Source: Streptomyces sp. H39-S7 (GTDB lineage: Bacteria; Actinomycetota; Actinomycetes; Streptomycetales; Streptomycetaceae). Taken from it: DNA of 64,000 bases. Made by a program: the position numbers and the translations under genes. The notes beneath the pieces are model-generated. The model was given only the letters and a program-made list of their open reading frames with translations. It made no database searches and was not told the DNA's origin. The stretch is taken from assembly GCF_027158205.1 (NCBI RefSeq), contig NZ_JAPVLU010000010.1, forward strand, positions 158,959 through 222,958. The letters are read 5' to 3'. How positions within the stretch are numbered: the first letter of the stretch is position 1; the number at the start of each line of letters is the position of its first letter. Positions 34,520 through 42,857 of this stretch are shown piece after piece.

Positions 34520-35014
34520 CTACAGCGGCAGGGCGTACGTGAACAGGTCGACGTTCGGAACGGGCGACCAGTCGCGCTCCGGGGTGCGCCGGAACCCGAG
34601 CCGTTCGTAGATGCGGTGGGCGCCGCTCATCGACTGCTGGGTGGACATCACCAGTTGCCGGACGCCCAGGGCGCGGGCCCGCTCCACGCAGGCCAGGACG
34701 AGGGCCTCGCCGGCGCCGCGGCCGCGCGCGGCGGGGTCGACGCCGAGCATCCGGAACTCCGCCTCGCCGTCCCGGGCTATGTCGCCCCATGGGCTGCCGG
34801 GAGGGGCGAACGTCACACAGCCGAGGAGCGTGTCGTCCGCCGCGTCGACCGCGACGAGCACCTCCGCTGCCGAGGCGCGGGCGCGGGCGTCCCGCAGCTT
34901 GGGGGCGTAGGTGCCGTCGGGCGAGGTGTGGCCGTCGGCGATGAAGGCCTCGGCGGTGATGCGGCCCGCCTCTTCGAGCTCGTCCGCTCGCGCGGGGCGG
35001 ATGACGATGTCCAT
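34520..35014 (-). CDS. GNAT-family N-acetyltransferase
   Basis: A 164-residue acetyltransferase. The acetyl-CoA loop is the motif LGVDPAARGRGAGEALV, and later IYERLGFRRTPERDW matches the family's last strand and helix. The ATG at 35014 (MDIVIRPARADEL) is preferred; an ATG at 35032 would add six residues. It stands alone between the nrd leader and a small membrane-protein gene. The substrate is unknown. Confidence 0.85.
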   Translation of the reverse strand: MDIVIRPARADELEEAGRITAEAFIADGHTSPDGTYAPKLRDARARASAAEVLVAVDAADDTLLGCVTFAPPGSPWGDIARDGEAEFRMLGVDPAARGRGAGEALVLACVERARALGVRQLVMSTQQSMSGAHRIYERLGFRRTPERDWSPVPNVDLFTYALPL

Positions 35015-35079
35015 CCCCGCAGTCTGCCGCATGGCCCGTGGTTGCCCGTGTCGGCCCGTGGGGAGCGGCGCGTGGGGGT

Positions 35080-35307
35080 TCAGACGATCGGGCTGAAGGA
35101 GCCGCGGGTGAGTTCCTCCCCCACCCTCCGGGCGGGGGTGCCCCCAGTGCGGGCGGTCGCCGACTGCTCCTCGAGACGCCGCTCGGCGGCCCGGGCGGCG
35201 CGGATCTGACGGGAGATGCGCAGCTCGGCCCGGAAGGCGATCAGGGACGGCAGAGCGACCAGGAGGATCAGGGCGGTGGCGGCCAGGAAGCCGAGGAATG
35301 TGTTCAT
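35080..35307 (-). CDS. small single-pass membrane protein (75 aa)
   Basis: A 75-residue protein. Residues 3-25 (TFLGFLAATALILLVALPSL) form one transmembrane helix. A basic, helical stretch follows (AELRISRQIRAARAAERRLE) and then a short Thr/Gly-rich tail. The ATG at 35307 starts a clear hydrophobic N-terminus. It is divergent from the AraC-type regulator gene, 114 nt away. Function is unknown. Confidence 0.65.
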   Translation of the reverse strand: MNTFLGFLAATALILLVALPSLIAFRAELRISRQIRAARAAERRLEEQSATARTGGTPARRVGEELTRGSFSPIV

Positions 35308-35421
35308 GCATCTATTTTCGCGGGGGCCGCCCCGGACCGGGAGTGGCAGGACTGACGCGCTACCGCAAATTACTGCCAACCGAGACTGCCCAGGGGAACC
35401 GCCGGGTGAGATGCTGGGGCC

Positions 35422-36396
35422 ATGCTGGAAAACGTGGCAGTGGTTCTGATGGAGGGCGGACACACCTTCGAACTGGGCGTCGTCTGCGAGGTCTTCGGCA
35501 TCGACCGCAGCGAGCAGGGGCTGCCCGTCTACGACTTCGCCGTCGTCGGGATCGGCGCCTCCCCCGTCCGGCTGCAGAACGGCATGGACGTCACGGCGCC
35601 CTACGGCGTCGACCGGCTGGAGGAGGCGGACCTCATCGCCGTCCCGGCCGGGTGCGACTTCCCCGATCGGGCGGAGTACCCGCCGGAGCTGCTGCGCGCG
35701 CTGCGCGGCGCGGTGGAGCGCGGCGGCCGGGTGCTCAGCGTGTGCTCGGGAGCGTTCGTGCTGGGCGCGGCCGGGCTGCTGGACGGGCGGAGCTGCACCA
35801 CGCACTGGCGGCACACGGAGGCGCTGGAGCGCCGTTTCCCGCTCGCGCGGGTCGAGGCGGACGTGCTGTACGTGGACGACGACCCGGTGATCACGTCGGC
35901 CGGCACGGCGGCGGGCATCGACGCCTGCCTGCACCTGGTCCGCAAGGAGCAGGGCAGCGCGGTCGCCAACGGCATCGCGCGGCGCATGGTGGTGCCGCCG
36001 CACCGGGAGGGCGGCCAGGCGCAGTACGTGGACCGGCCGCTGCCGCGCGGCCAGTGCGACACCGTGGGCGCCGTGCTGACCTGGATGGAGCGCCATCTGG
36101 ACCGCGAGGTCACCGTCGAGGAGCTGGCGACCCGCGCCCACATGTCGCCGCGCACCTTCGCGCGCCGCTTCCAGCAGGAGACGGGCACCACCCCGTACCG
36201 CTGGCTGCTGGGGCAGCGCGTGCTGCTGGCGCGCGAGTTGCTGGAGGGGACGGACGAGACGATGGACGCGATCGCCGCCCGCGCGGGCTTCGGCAGCGCG
36301 GCGACCCTGCGCCACCACTTCGTCCAGTGGGTGGGCACCACGCCGCAGTCCTACCGCCGGACGTTCAGGGACCCGGTGCCCGCGCCGAGCGCGTGA
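35422..36396 (+). CDS. GlxA-type AraC family transcriptional regulator
   Basis: A 324-residue regulator with an N-terminal DJ-1/PfpI-like (class I amidotransferase-like) domain at about 1-170, which contains the nucleophile elbow SVCSGAFVLGAAG. A C-terminal AraC double helix-turn-helix at about 220-315 includes MSPRTFARRFQQETG and GFGSAATLRHHF. Such proteins bind DNA; the first domain probably senses a ligand. The published Streptomyces nrdABS operon ends with an AraC-like gene, but this gene is on the other side and strand, so that name is not used. Confidence 0.88.
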   Translation: MLENVAVVLMEGGHTFELGVVCEVFGIDRSEQGLPVYDFAVVGIGASPVRLQNGMDVTAPYGVDRLEEADLIAVPAGCDFPDRAEYPPELLRALRGAVERGGRVLSVCSGAFVLGAAGLLDGRSCTTHWRHTEALERRFPLARVEADVLYVDDDPVITSAGTAAGIDACLHLVRKEQGSAVANGIARRMVVPPHREGGQAQYVDRPLPRGQCDTVGAVLTWMERHLDREVTVEELATRAHMSPRTFARRFQQETGTTPYRWLLGQRVLLARELLEGTDETMDAIAARAGFGSAATLRHHFVQWVGTTPQSYRRTFRDPVPAPSA

Positions 36397-36420
36397 CACC
36401 GGGTCCCCGGGAAGCGGGCC

Positions 36421-38049
36421 TCAGGCGGTCGCCAGAGGCAGTTCCTCCTTGACGCCCGGCTCGCCGGAGTCCGCCGTGTAGTCGGACGGGGACGTCTCGT
36501 CGACGCCCTCGGGCGCCTTGAGCGCCTTGAGGACGAAGGTCAGGACGACCGAGATGACGATGTTGATCACGAAGGCGGTGAGCCCGATGTACCCCTTCTC
36601 ACCGATGTACGGGATGAGGTCGGCGTTGCCGGCGAAGTGGTTCTGCGCCGGGGTGTGCTGCTCGTACGCCTTCCACGTGCCGTAGGCCATGCCCGCGGCC
36701 CAGCCCGCCAGCAGCGCCCAGCGGTGGAACCACCGGGTGAACAGGCCACCGACGATGGCGGGGACGGTCTGCAGGATCCAGATGCCGCCCAGCAGCTGGA
36801 AGTTGATCGCGACCGTCTTGTCCATGGTGAGGACGAATATCAGCGCGCCCACCTTCACCAGCAGCGACACCAGCTTGGAGACCTTGGTCTCCTGCGCGGG
36901 CGTCGCGTCGGGCTTGATGAAGTCCTTGTAGATGTTGCGGGTGAACAGGTTGGCCGCGGCGATCGACATGATGGCCGCGGGCACCAGTGCGCCGATGCCG
37001 ATGGCGGCGAACGCCACTCCCGCGAACCAGTCGGGGAACATGTTCTCGAACAGCTGCGGGATCGCCGTCTGCGGGTTGTACCCCTTCACCCCGACGCCGA
37101 CGCCGGCCGCCAGCGCCATGAAGCCGAGCATGGCGAGCAGGCCCAGCATCAGGGAGTACAGCGGCAGGATGGTGGTGTTGCGGCGGATGACGTTGCGGCT
37201 CTTGCCGGACAGCACCGCGGTCACCGAGTGCGGATACAGGAACAGCGCCATGGCCGAGCCGAGCGCCAGCGTCGCGTACGCCCACTGCGCCTGCGGCCCG
37301 GAGACCAGCGAGCCGCGGGGCTTGCCGGTCGCCGGGTTGACGGTGGCGTACGCCTTGCCCGCCTTGTCGAAGACGTCGTCGAAGCCGCCCAGCTTGTACG
37401 GGATGTAGATGATCGCCACCGCGATGACGATGTAGATCAGCGCGTCCTTGACGAACGCGATCATCGCGGGCGCGCGCAGCCCCGAGGAGTACGTGTACGC
37501 CGCGAGCACCCCGAACGCGATCAGCAGCGGGAGGTCCTTCATGAACCAGCTGGCGTTCTCACCGCCGCCCACGCCCATCACGTCCAGGACCGCCTGGATC
37601 CCGACGAGCTGCAGCGCGATGTACGGCATCGTGGCGAGGATGCCGGTGACGGCCATCGCCAGCGACAGGCCCTTGGAGCCGAAACGGCCGCGGATGAAGT
37701 CCGAGGACGTGATGTAGCCGTGCTTGTGCGAGATCGACCAGAGCCGCGGCAGGAAGAGGAAGACCAGCGGGTACGTGATGATCGTGTACGGCACCGCGAA
37801 GAAGCCGGCCGCGCCCGCCGCGTAGATCGCCGCCGGGACGGCGACGAAGGTGTACGCGGTGTAGAGGTCGCCGCCGAGCAGGAACCAGGTGATCCAGGTG
37901 CCGAAACTCCGGCCGCCCAGCCCCCATTCGTCGAGGCTCAGCGAGTTCTCCGCGCGCCGCCAGCGCGCCGCCAGGAATCCCATGGCGGTGACCGCCACGA
38001 AGAAGAAGATGAAGACGCCGAGCGCCACACCGTTGACGCCACCACTCAT
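36421..38049 (-). CDS. sodium:solute symporter family transporter (MctP-like)
   Basis: A 542-residue SSS-family transporter with about 13 membrane helices. The N-terminal ENSLSLDEWGLGGRSFGTW and the sodium-site helix (WFLLGGDLYTAYTFVAVPAA) match monocarboxylate permeases of the MctP type, so pyruvate, lactate or acetate uptake is likely but unproven. The C-terminus is a hydrophilic Ser/Asp/Glu-rich tail. The ATG overlaps the stop of the DUF3311 gene (ATGA), a standard pairing. Confidence 0.85.
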   Translation of the reverse strand: MSGGVNGVALGVFIFFFVAVTAMGFLAARWRRAENSLSLDEWGLGGRSFGTWITWFLLGGDLYTAYTFVAVPAAIYAAGAAGFFAVPYTIITYPLVFLFLPRLWSISHKHGYITSSDFIRGRFGSKGLSLAMAVTGILATMPYIALQLVGIQAVLDVMGVGGGENASWFMKDLPLLIAFGVLAAYTYSSGLRAPAMIAFVKDALIYIVIAVAIIYIPYKLGGFDDVFDKAGKAYATVNPATGKPRGSLVSGPQAQWAYATLALGSAMALFLYPHSVTAVLSGKSRNVIRRNTTILPLYSLMLGLLAMLGFMALAAGVGVGVKGYNPQTAIPQLFENMFPDWFAGVAFAAIGIGALVPAAIMSIAAANLFTRNIYKDFIKPDATPAQETKVSKLVSLLVKVGALIFVLTMDKTVAINFQLLGGIWILQTVPAIVGGLFTRWFHRWALLAGWAAGMAYGTWKAYEQHTPAQNHFAGNADLIPYIGEKGYIGLTAFVINIVISVVLTFVLKALKAPEGVDETSPSDYTADSGEPGVKEELPLATA

Positions 38050-38312
38050 GACGAGGCCCCCTTGCGTGCGCGTTCCTCACGGCGGACCAGGAGGTAGGCG
38101 ATCGTGGTCAGTCCGGCCGAGATGAAGACCCAGGCCATCTGGTACCAGTAGAAGAACGGGATGCCGATGAACTCCGGCGTCAGGCGCGCGTAGGAGCTGA
38201 CCCACAGCATCGCGATCAACGGGATGACCAGGCATACACCGGCCACCACACGCGAAGGTGTGACGACCGGTGTGCGGTTGGGCGTAGGCGGTGTTTCCGG
38301 TGGTGCTGACAT
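38046..38312 (-). CDS. DUF3311 small membrane protein, partner of the SSS transporter
   Basis: An 88-residue protein with two transmembrane helices (VVAGVCLVIPLIAMLWVSSY and the helix with YWYQMAWVFISAGLTTIAYL) and a Pro/Thr-rich cytoplasmic start. DUF3311 genes are regularly found directly upstream of SSS monocarboxylate transporters and are probably subunits. The stop overlaps the transporter ATG by 4 nt. The ribosome site is GGAG. Confidence 0.85.
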   Translation of the reverse strand: MSAPPETPPTPNRTPVVTPSRVVAGVCLVIPLIAMLWVSSYARLTPEFIGIPFFYWYQMAWVFISAGLTTIAYLLVRREERARKGASS

Positions 38313-38327
38313 CTTCTCGGCTCCGTC

Positions 38328-38369
38328 CCCTAGAGCGAATCTCCTGCGTAATGCGCAGGAAATCTAGGG
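38328..38369 (-). promoter_or_regulatory. composite inverted repeat upstream of the DUF3311/symporter operon
   Basis: CCCTAGA at 38328-38334 and TCTAGGG at 38363-38369 flank an inner pair TCCTGCG (38342-38348) and CGCAGGA (38354-38360). The whole lies 16 nt before the first gene. It may be an operator or an RNA hairpin in the leader. Confidence 0.55.
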
Positions 38370-38491
38370 CAGCACTCCGCCACACGTCACTAGCGGTCCG
38401 CATATCGGTACGGACTCGATCCCCGACGAGGGGGGAATCGGGTGGATCGGTGCGGTTATCGGCCGGGAGCCGGCCCGGGTCGGGCCCGCGT

Positions 38492-39274
38492 TCAGTCGGT
38501 GGGGCGGCTCAGCCTGGCGACGAACTTGTACCGGTCGCCGCGGTAGACGGAACGCACCCATTCGACCGGTTCGCCCGTGGTGTCGATGGAGTGCCGGGAC
38601 AGCATCAGCATCGGCAGGCCGACGTCCGTGCCGAGCAGCCCCGCCTCGCGGGGGGTGGCCAGCGAGGTCTCGATGGTCTCCTCGGCCTCCGCCAGCCGCA
38701 CGTCGTAGACCTCCGCCAGCGCCGTGTACAGCGAGGTGTACTTGGCGAGACTGCGGCGCAGCGCGGGGAAGCGCTTCGCCGACAGGTGGGTGATCTCGAT
38801 TGCCATCGGCTCGCTGTTGGCGAGCCGCAGCCGCTCGATGCGCAGCACCCGGCCGCCGGCCTTCATGTCGAGGAGGCCGGCGAGCCGGTCGTCCGCGGTG
38901 ATGTAGCCGATGTCCAGGAGTTGCGACGTGGGCTCCAGGCCCTGGGCGCGCATGTCCTCGGTGTACGAGGTGAGCTGCAGTGCCTGGGAGACCTTCGGCT
39001 TGGCGACGAAGGTGCCCTTGCCCTGAATGCGTTCGAGCCGCCCTTCGACCACCAGTTCCTGCAGGGCCTGCCGCACGGTGGTGCGGGAGGTGTCGAACTC
39101 CGCCGCGAGCGTGCGCTCGGGCGGGACCGGTGTGCCGGGCGGCATCGTCTGGGTGATGTCCAGCAGATGTCGCTTGAGGCGGTAGTACTTGGGCACACGC
39201 GCGGTGCGCCCGGCGGCGCCCGCCGTCTCCGGCACGTCCGATGCCGGCGTGCCGCCGCCCCCGTCGCTGTCCAT
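38492..39274 (-). CDS. dasR: GntR/HutC-family global regulator DasR
   Basis: A 260-residue regulator with an N-terminal winged helix ([19 protein letters not shown]) and a C-terminal UTRA effector domain. It is close to identical, as I recall, to S. coelicolor DasR over [15 protein letters not shown] through SRPTD, including [20 protein letters not shown]. DasR represses GlcNAc and chitin uptake and links nutrition to development and antibiotic production; glucosamine phosphates release it from dre sites. Divergent from dasA. The ATG at 39274 begins MDSDGGGG. Confidence 0.96.
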   Translation of the reverse strand: MDSDGGGGTPASDVPETAGAAGRTARVPKYYRLKRHLLDITQTMPPGTPVPPERTLAAEFDTSRTTVRQALQELVVEGRLERIQGKGTFVAKPKVSQALQLTSYTEDMRAQGLEPTSQLLDIGYITADDRLAGLLDMKAGGRVLRIERLRLANSEPMAIEITHLSAKRFPALRRSLAKYTSLYTALAEVYDVRLAEAEETIETSLATPREAGLLGTDVGLPMLMLSRHSIDTTGEPVEWVRSVYRGDRYKFVARLSRPTD

Positions 39275-39448
39275 GACGTCTACTCCCGACTGCTGTCGTG
39301 CTGCCGTCACCGGCTCCTCCGTCTATCGCGGCTCACATGGTGGCACGGGCTGCTGTGGTGGAGGGAGGCGATGGCAGGTGACGTCCCCCTCAGGTGTCGG
39401 TCCGATAACAGACCTAACAGCGCTTCTTATACACCCTTGACACCCCTA

Positions 39449-39460
39449 AAGGTCTAGGCC
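39449..39460. promoter_or_regulatory. imperfect dre site overlapping the dasA promoter region
   Basis: AGGTCTAGGCCA matches 10 of 12 positions of the DasR core TGGTCTAGACCA. It lies just after a TTGACA hexamer at 39437-39442. Confidence 0.6.
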
Positions 39461-39471
39461 AAGCTGCGCTC

Positions 39472-39487
39472 ACTGGTCTAAACCATT
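39472..39487. promoter_or_regulatory. dre site in the dasR-dasA spacer
   Basis: ACTGGTCTAAACCATT is a near-perfect dre (one change from the consensus ACTGGTCTAGACCATT) 107 bp before dasA. It could govern dasA and dasR together. Confidence 0.88.
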
Positions 39488-39593
39488 AAAGACCAATCCC
39501 AGACCCACAAGCAGGACGCGGCATTTGTCGTGTCTCGCGGCAGCCGGATTTCGGGCCGTGGGGGGTGGTTTCGGGCATCCTGAGGAGGGTGGC

Positions 39594-40889
39594 ATGAAGC
39601 GTAAGCTCATCGCGGCAATCGGTGTCGCGACCATGATCGCTGGCGTCGCGGCCTGTGGCAGCGACAAGAAGGACGACGCGGCCGCGAAGCCGGCGGACCG
39701 CAAGGACACGGTGACCGTCTGGCTCATGAGCGACGCTCAGAGCACCTGGCCGGAGCTGGTCAAGAGCGTCAATGACGAGTTCAAGGCGAAGTACCCGAAC
39801 GTCACCGTGAAGGTGCAGTACCAGCAGTGGAGTGACAAGGTCCAGAAGCTGGACGCCGCGCTCTCCGGCTCCAGCGCTCCGGACGTCGTCGAGCTCGGCA
39901 ACACCGAGACCATGACCTACATCCTCAACGGTGCCCTCGCCGAGGTCGACAAGACCAAGTTCGAGAACTCCGCCACGTGGATCAAGGGCCTTGAGGACAC
40001 CTGCTCGTACCAGGGCAAGCTCTACTGCGTGCCCTACTACGCCGGTGCCCGCGTGGCGATCTACAACACCGCCATCTTCAAGAGCGCCACCGGTTCGGCC
40101 GACCTGCCGAAGACCGAGGCCGACCTGACCGCCGCCCTGGACAAGATCCAGGCCGCGAAGGGCGGGGACAAGGCGTACTCGCCGCTCTACCTGCCGGGCG
40201 AGTACTGGTACGCGGCCATGTCCTACGTCAAGGCGTACGGCGGCCAGATCGCCAAGTACGACGGCGGCAAGTGGACCGGCACCCTGTCCTCCCCGGAGGC
40301 CCAGGAAGGCCTGAAGCACTTCATCGAGCTGGTCACCAAGTACAACCACGGTGACAAGACGAAGGACGAGGCCGACCACGCCGCGGTCATGGCGCAGGAG
40401 AAGACCGCGCTGATCTACGGCAACGGCTGGGAGTCCGGCAGCGTCGTCGACACCAAGGCGCCCGGCAACCCGAAGCTGAAGGACGTCATCAAGACGGCCG
40501 GCATGCCCGGCCCGAACGGCAAGGCGCTGCCGTCCTTCATCGGTGGCTCGGACCTCGCCGTCGTCGGCAAGTCCAAGGCCCAGGACCTCGCCAAGGAGTG
40601 GATCGCCGCCTTCACGAGCGAGAAGTCCGAAGCCGTGCTGGCGAGCAAGAAGATCCTCCCGAACAACACCAAGCAGCTCGAGCCGCTGAAGACCGACCCG
40701 GCCACCGCGCCGATCGCCAACGCGGTGCCCGACGCCTGGTTCACCCCGATCGCTCCGGGCTGGGCCACCATCGAGAAGCAGAACATCCTGAAGAACATGC
40801 TGCTCGACATCATCAAGGGCAAGTCCATCGCGGACGCCACCAAGGCGGCCGACGACAAGATCAACTCGCTGATCAACAACGCCTCCTGA
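39594..40889 (+). CDS. dasA: DasA, sugar ABC transporter solute-binding lipoprotein (chitobiose)
   Basis: A 431-residue family 1 solute-binding protein. The signal peptide MKRKLIAAIGVATMIAGVAAC ends in a lipobox cut before Cys21 (sequence split: IAGVA-AC), so the protein is anchored outside the membrane. The mature part begins GSDKKDD and has VTVWLMSDAQSTWPELV typical of sugar binders. By orthology it binds N,N'-diacetylchitobiose. The ATG at 39594 has GAGGAGG upstream. It is the first gene of das and is followed by two hairpins before dasB, so it can be made in excess. Confidence 0.95.
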   Translation: MKRKLIAAIGVATMIAGVAACGSDKKDDAAAKPADRKDTVTVWLMSDAQSTWPELVKSVNDEFKAKYPNVTVKVQYQQWSDKVQKLDAALSGSSAPDVVELGNTETMTYILNGALAEVDKTKFENSATWIKGLEDTCSYQGKLYCVPYYAGARVAIYNTAIFKSATGSADLPKTEADLTAALDKIQAAKGGDKAYSPLYLPGEYWYAAMSYVKAYGGQIAKYDGGKWTGTLSSPEAQEGLKHFIELVTKYNHGDKTKDEADHAAVMAQEKTALIYGNGWESGSVVDTKAPGNPKLKDVIKTAGMPGPNGKALPSFIGGSDLAVVGKSKAQDLAKEWIAAFTSEKSEAVLASKKILPNNTKQLEPLKTDPATAPIANAVPDAWFTPIAPGWATIEKQNILKNMLLDIIKGKSIADATKAADDKINSLINNAS

Positions 40890-40896
40890 TCCCAGG

Positions 40897-40914
40897 CCCC
40901 GCCCGCGGGCGGGG
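40897..40914 (+). terminator. palindrome directly after dasA
   Basis: CCCCGCCCGCGGGCGGGG is a perfect 18-nt palindrome 7 nt after the dasA stop. With the next hairpin it may slow or partly stop transcription. Confidence 0.5.
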
Positions 40915-40928
40915 AGAACGGCCTGAGG

Positions 40929-40960
40929 GGCGGACGGTCCACAGTCGTGGGCCGTCCGCC
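40929..40960 (+). terminator. dasA-dasB intergenic hairpin (attenuator or stabiliser)
   Basis: GGCGGACGG-T-CCAC, loop AGTC, then GTGG-G-CCGTCCGCC gives a 13-bp stem with one mismatch between dasA and dasB. It fits partial termination or 3' protection of the dasA message. Confidence 0.65.
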
Positions 40961-40998
40961 TCCGCACCCGGCCTGGACGACGAAGAAAGGTCAGCGAG

Positions 40999-42006
40999 AT
41001 GAGTGCCGCCGACACGCATGCCACCGAGCCGCTGGAGCGGGGTCTCGCGAAGAGCCCGCCATCGGCTCAGGACCTGCCCGCGCGAGGGCGGGGCGGCCGC
41101 CGCCGGCCGGCCACCCGGCAGAACAGAACCCTGCCGTACCTGCTGATCGCCCCGGCCCTGCTGGTCATGGCGGGTGTGCTCGGCTGGCCGCTGATCGACA
41201 CCGTGGTGCTGTCCTTCCAGGACATGCGCCGCAACAACCTCTGGGGCGGAACGACGCCCCCCTGGGTCGGCTTCGACCAGTACACGGAGATCCTCGGGGA
41301 CTCCGAGTTCTGGCACGTGTTCATCCGCACGGCCGTCTTCGTCATCGTCTGCGTCTTCTTCACCATGCTGTTCGGGCTGCTCATAGCCATGCTGCTGCAG
41401 CGGGTGTCGCCCTGGCTCCGAGTGATGATCACGAGTGCGATGGTCGCCGTCTGGGCGATGCCGCTGCTGGTCTCCACCTCGGTCTTCAAGTTCATGTTCG
41501 ACTCGGACTACGGGCTGGTCAACGAGCTGCTCAGCAAGCTCCCCGGAGTCGACTACGCCGGGCACAACTGGTTCCTCAACCCCACGTCCGGCCTGGCGAT
41601 CATCGCCGCCCTGGTGGTCTGGGCGGCCATCCCCTTCATCGCCATCAGCCTGCACTCGGCGCTCACCCAGGTGCCCAAGGAGCTGGAGGAGGCGGCAAGG
41701 ATCGACGGCGCCAGCGGCTTCGGCATCTTCCGGTTCGTCACCTTCCCGGTGATCAAGCCGGTCTTCGTCATGACCACCACGCTGTCGATCATCTGGGACT
41801 TCGGGGTGCTCGGCCAGGTGCTGCTGATGCGCAACAACCACCCGGAGCCGGACTACCAGCTGCTCGGCCTCTACTCCTTCACCCAGGCGTTCACCAGCAA
41901 CTCCTTCAGCAGGGGTGCCGCGATCTCCATCATCACCGTGGTGATGCTGTCCGGTGTCTCCGTCTACTACCTGCGCCAGCTGATGAAGATCGGAGAGGTC
42001 GAGTGA
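40999..42006 (+). CDS. dasB: DasB, sugar ABC transporter permease
   Basis: A 335-residue inner-membrane permease of the MalF type. A basic, Arg-rich N-terminus of about 40 residues precedes six membrane helices. The cytoplasmic EAA loop is VPKELEEAARIDGASGFGIF, which docks the shared ATPase (probably MsiK, encoded elsewhere). It pairs with DasC for chitobiose uptake. The ATG at 40999 is close to a weak AAAGG site. The stop overlaps the dasC start. Confidence 0.94.
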   Translation: MSAADTHATEPLERGLAKSPPSAQDLPARGRGGRRRPATRQNRTLPYLLIAPALLVMAGVLGWPLIDTVVLSFQDMRRNNLWGGTTPPWVGFDQYTEILGDSEFWHVFIRTAVFVIVCVFFTMLFGLLIAMLLQRVSPWLRVMITSAMVAVWAMPLLVSTSVFKFMFDSDYGLVNELLSKLPGVDYAGHNWFLNPTSGLAIIAALVVWAAIPFIAISLHSALTQVPKELEEAARIDGASGFGIFRFVTFPVIKPVFVMTTTLSIIWDFGVLGQVLLMRNNHPEPDYQLLGLYSFTQAFTSNSFSRGAAISIITVVMLSGVSVYYLRQLMKIGEVE

Positions 42007-42857
42007 CTACCGCCGTCAAGGTCACCTACAAGAGCAAGAAGAAGAACCGGGCCGGCTGGAACGTCCTCGGCCTGCTCGTCTTCGTGGTCATGGGCTTCCC
42101 GGTCTACTGGATGGTCATCACCGCGCTGCGGCCCAGCACCGAGATCCTCAGCTACCACCAGAAGCTCTGGCCGAGCTCGATCACGTTCGACCAGTTCGAC
42201 CGGGCGATGGACATGCCCAACTTCTGGGACAACGTGAAGAGCAGCGTCATCATCTCGGTGTTCGCCGTCCTGATCGCCATCGGCGTCGGACTGCTCGCCG
42301 CCTACGCGCTGGGCCGCTTCCACTTCTGGGGCCGCCGCGGACTGATGATCACGCTGCTGCTGATCCAGATGATCCCCGGCACGTCGATGCTGATCCCGAT
42401 CTACATCCAGCTCAACGACATGGGCGGGCTGAACGAGTACTGGGGCGTCATCATCGTGTACGCGGCGACGACGCTGCCCTTCTCGGTGTGGATGCTGCGC
42501 GGATTCATCGTCAACATCCCCAAGGAGCTGGAGGAGTCGGCCATGGTCGACGGCTGCAGCCAGATGGCGGCCTTCCGCCGGGTGGTCTTCCCGCTGCTGG
42601 CCCCCGGGCTGGTCGCCGCCTCGATCTACGCCCTCATGACGGCGTGGAACGAATATCTTTTCGCCTACGTCCTGCTTCAGGACAACGACAAGTACACACT
42701 CAGCATTTGGCTGCTGAACTTCACCGGTCAGCGCGGCACCGACTTCGGCGCGCTGATGGCGGGCTCCATCCTGGTGGCCCTGCCCGTGGTGATCTTCTTC
42801 GTCATGGTCCAGCGCAAGGTCGCTTCCGGTCTGACCGCCGGGGCGGTGAAGGGATGA
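42003..42857 (+). CDS. dasC: DasC, sugar ABC transporter permease
   Basis: A 284-residue MalG-type permease with six membrane helices. The EAA loop is IPKELEESAMVDGCSQMAAF. The GTG at 42003 overlaps the dasB TGA (GTGA), so translation is coupled; its own stop overlaps the dasD ATG. No ATPase gene is present in the cluster, as in other Streptomyces sugar importers that share MsiK. Confidence 0.94.
   Translation: MTTAVKVTYKSKKKNRAGWNVLGLLVFVVMGFPVYWMVITALRPSTEILSYHQKLWPSSITFDQFDRAMDMPNFWDNVKSSVIISVFAVLIAIGVGLLAAYALGRFHFWGRRGLMITLLLIQMIPGTSMLIPIYIQLNDMGGLNEYWGVIIVYAATTLPFSVWMLRGFIVNIPKELEESAMVDGCSQMAAFRRVVFPLLAPGLVAASIYALMTAWNEYLFAYVLLQDNDKYTLSIWLLNFTGQRGTDFGALMAGSILVALPVVIFFVMVQRKVASGLTAGAVKG

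Noticed and set aside
35422..36396. Naming the AraC-type gene nrdS
   Set aside because: The published nrdABS operon has the AraC-like gene cotranscribed after nrdB. Here the gene is upstream of nrdA, on the opposite strand and separated by two genes.
38428..38455. A second SigR-type promoter (GGGAAT ... GTT)
   Set aside because: The spacer is 16 bp instead of 18-19, the orientation points away from the nearby genes, and nothing on the plus strand follows.
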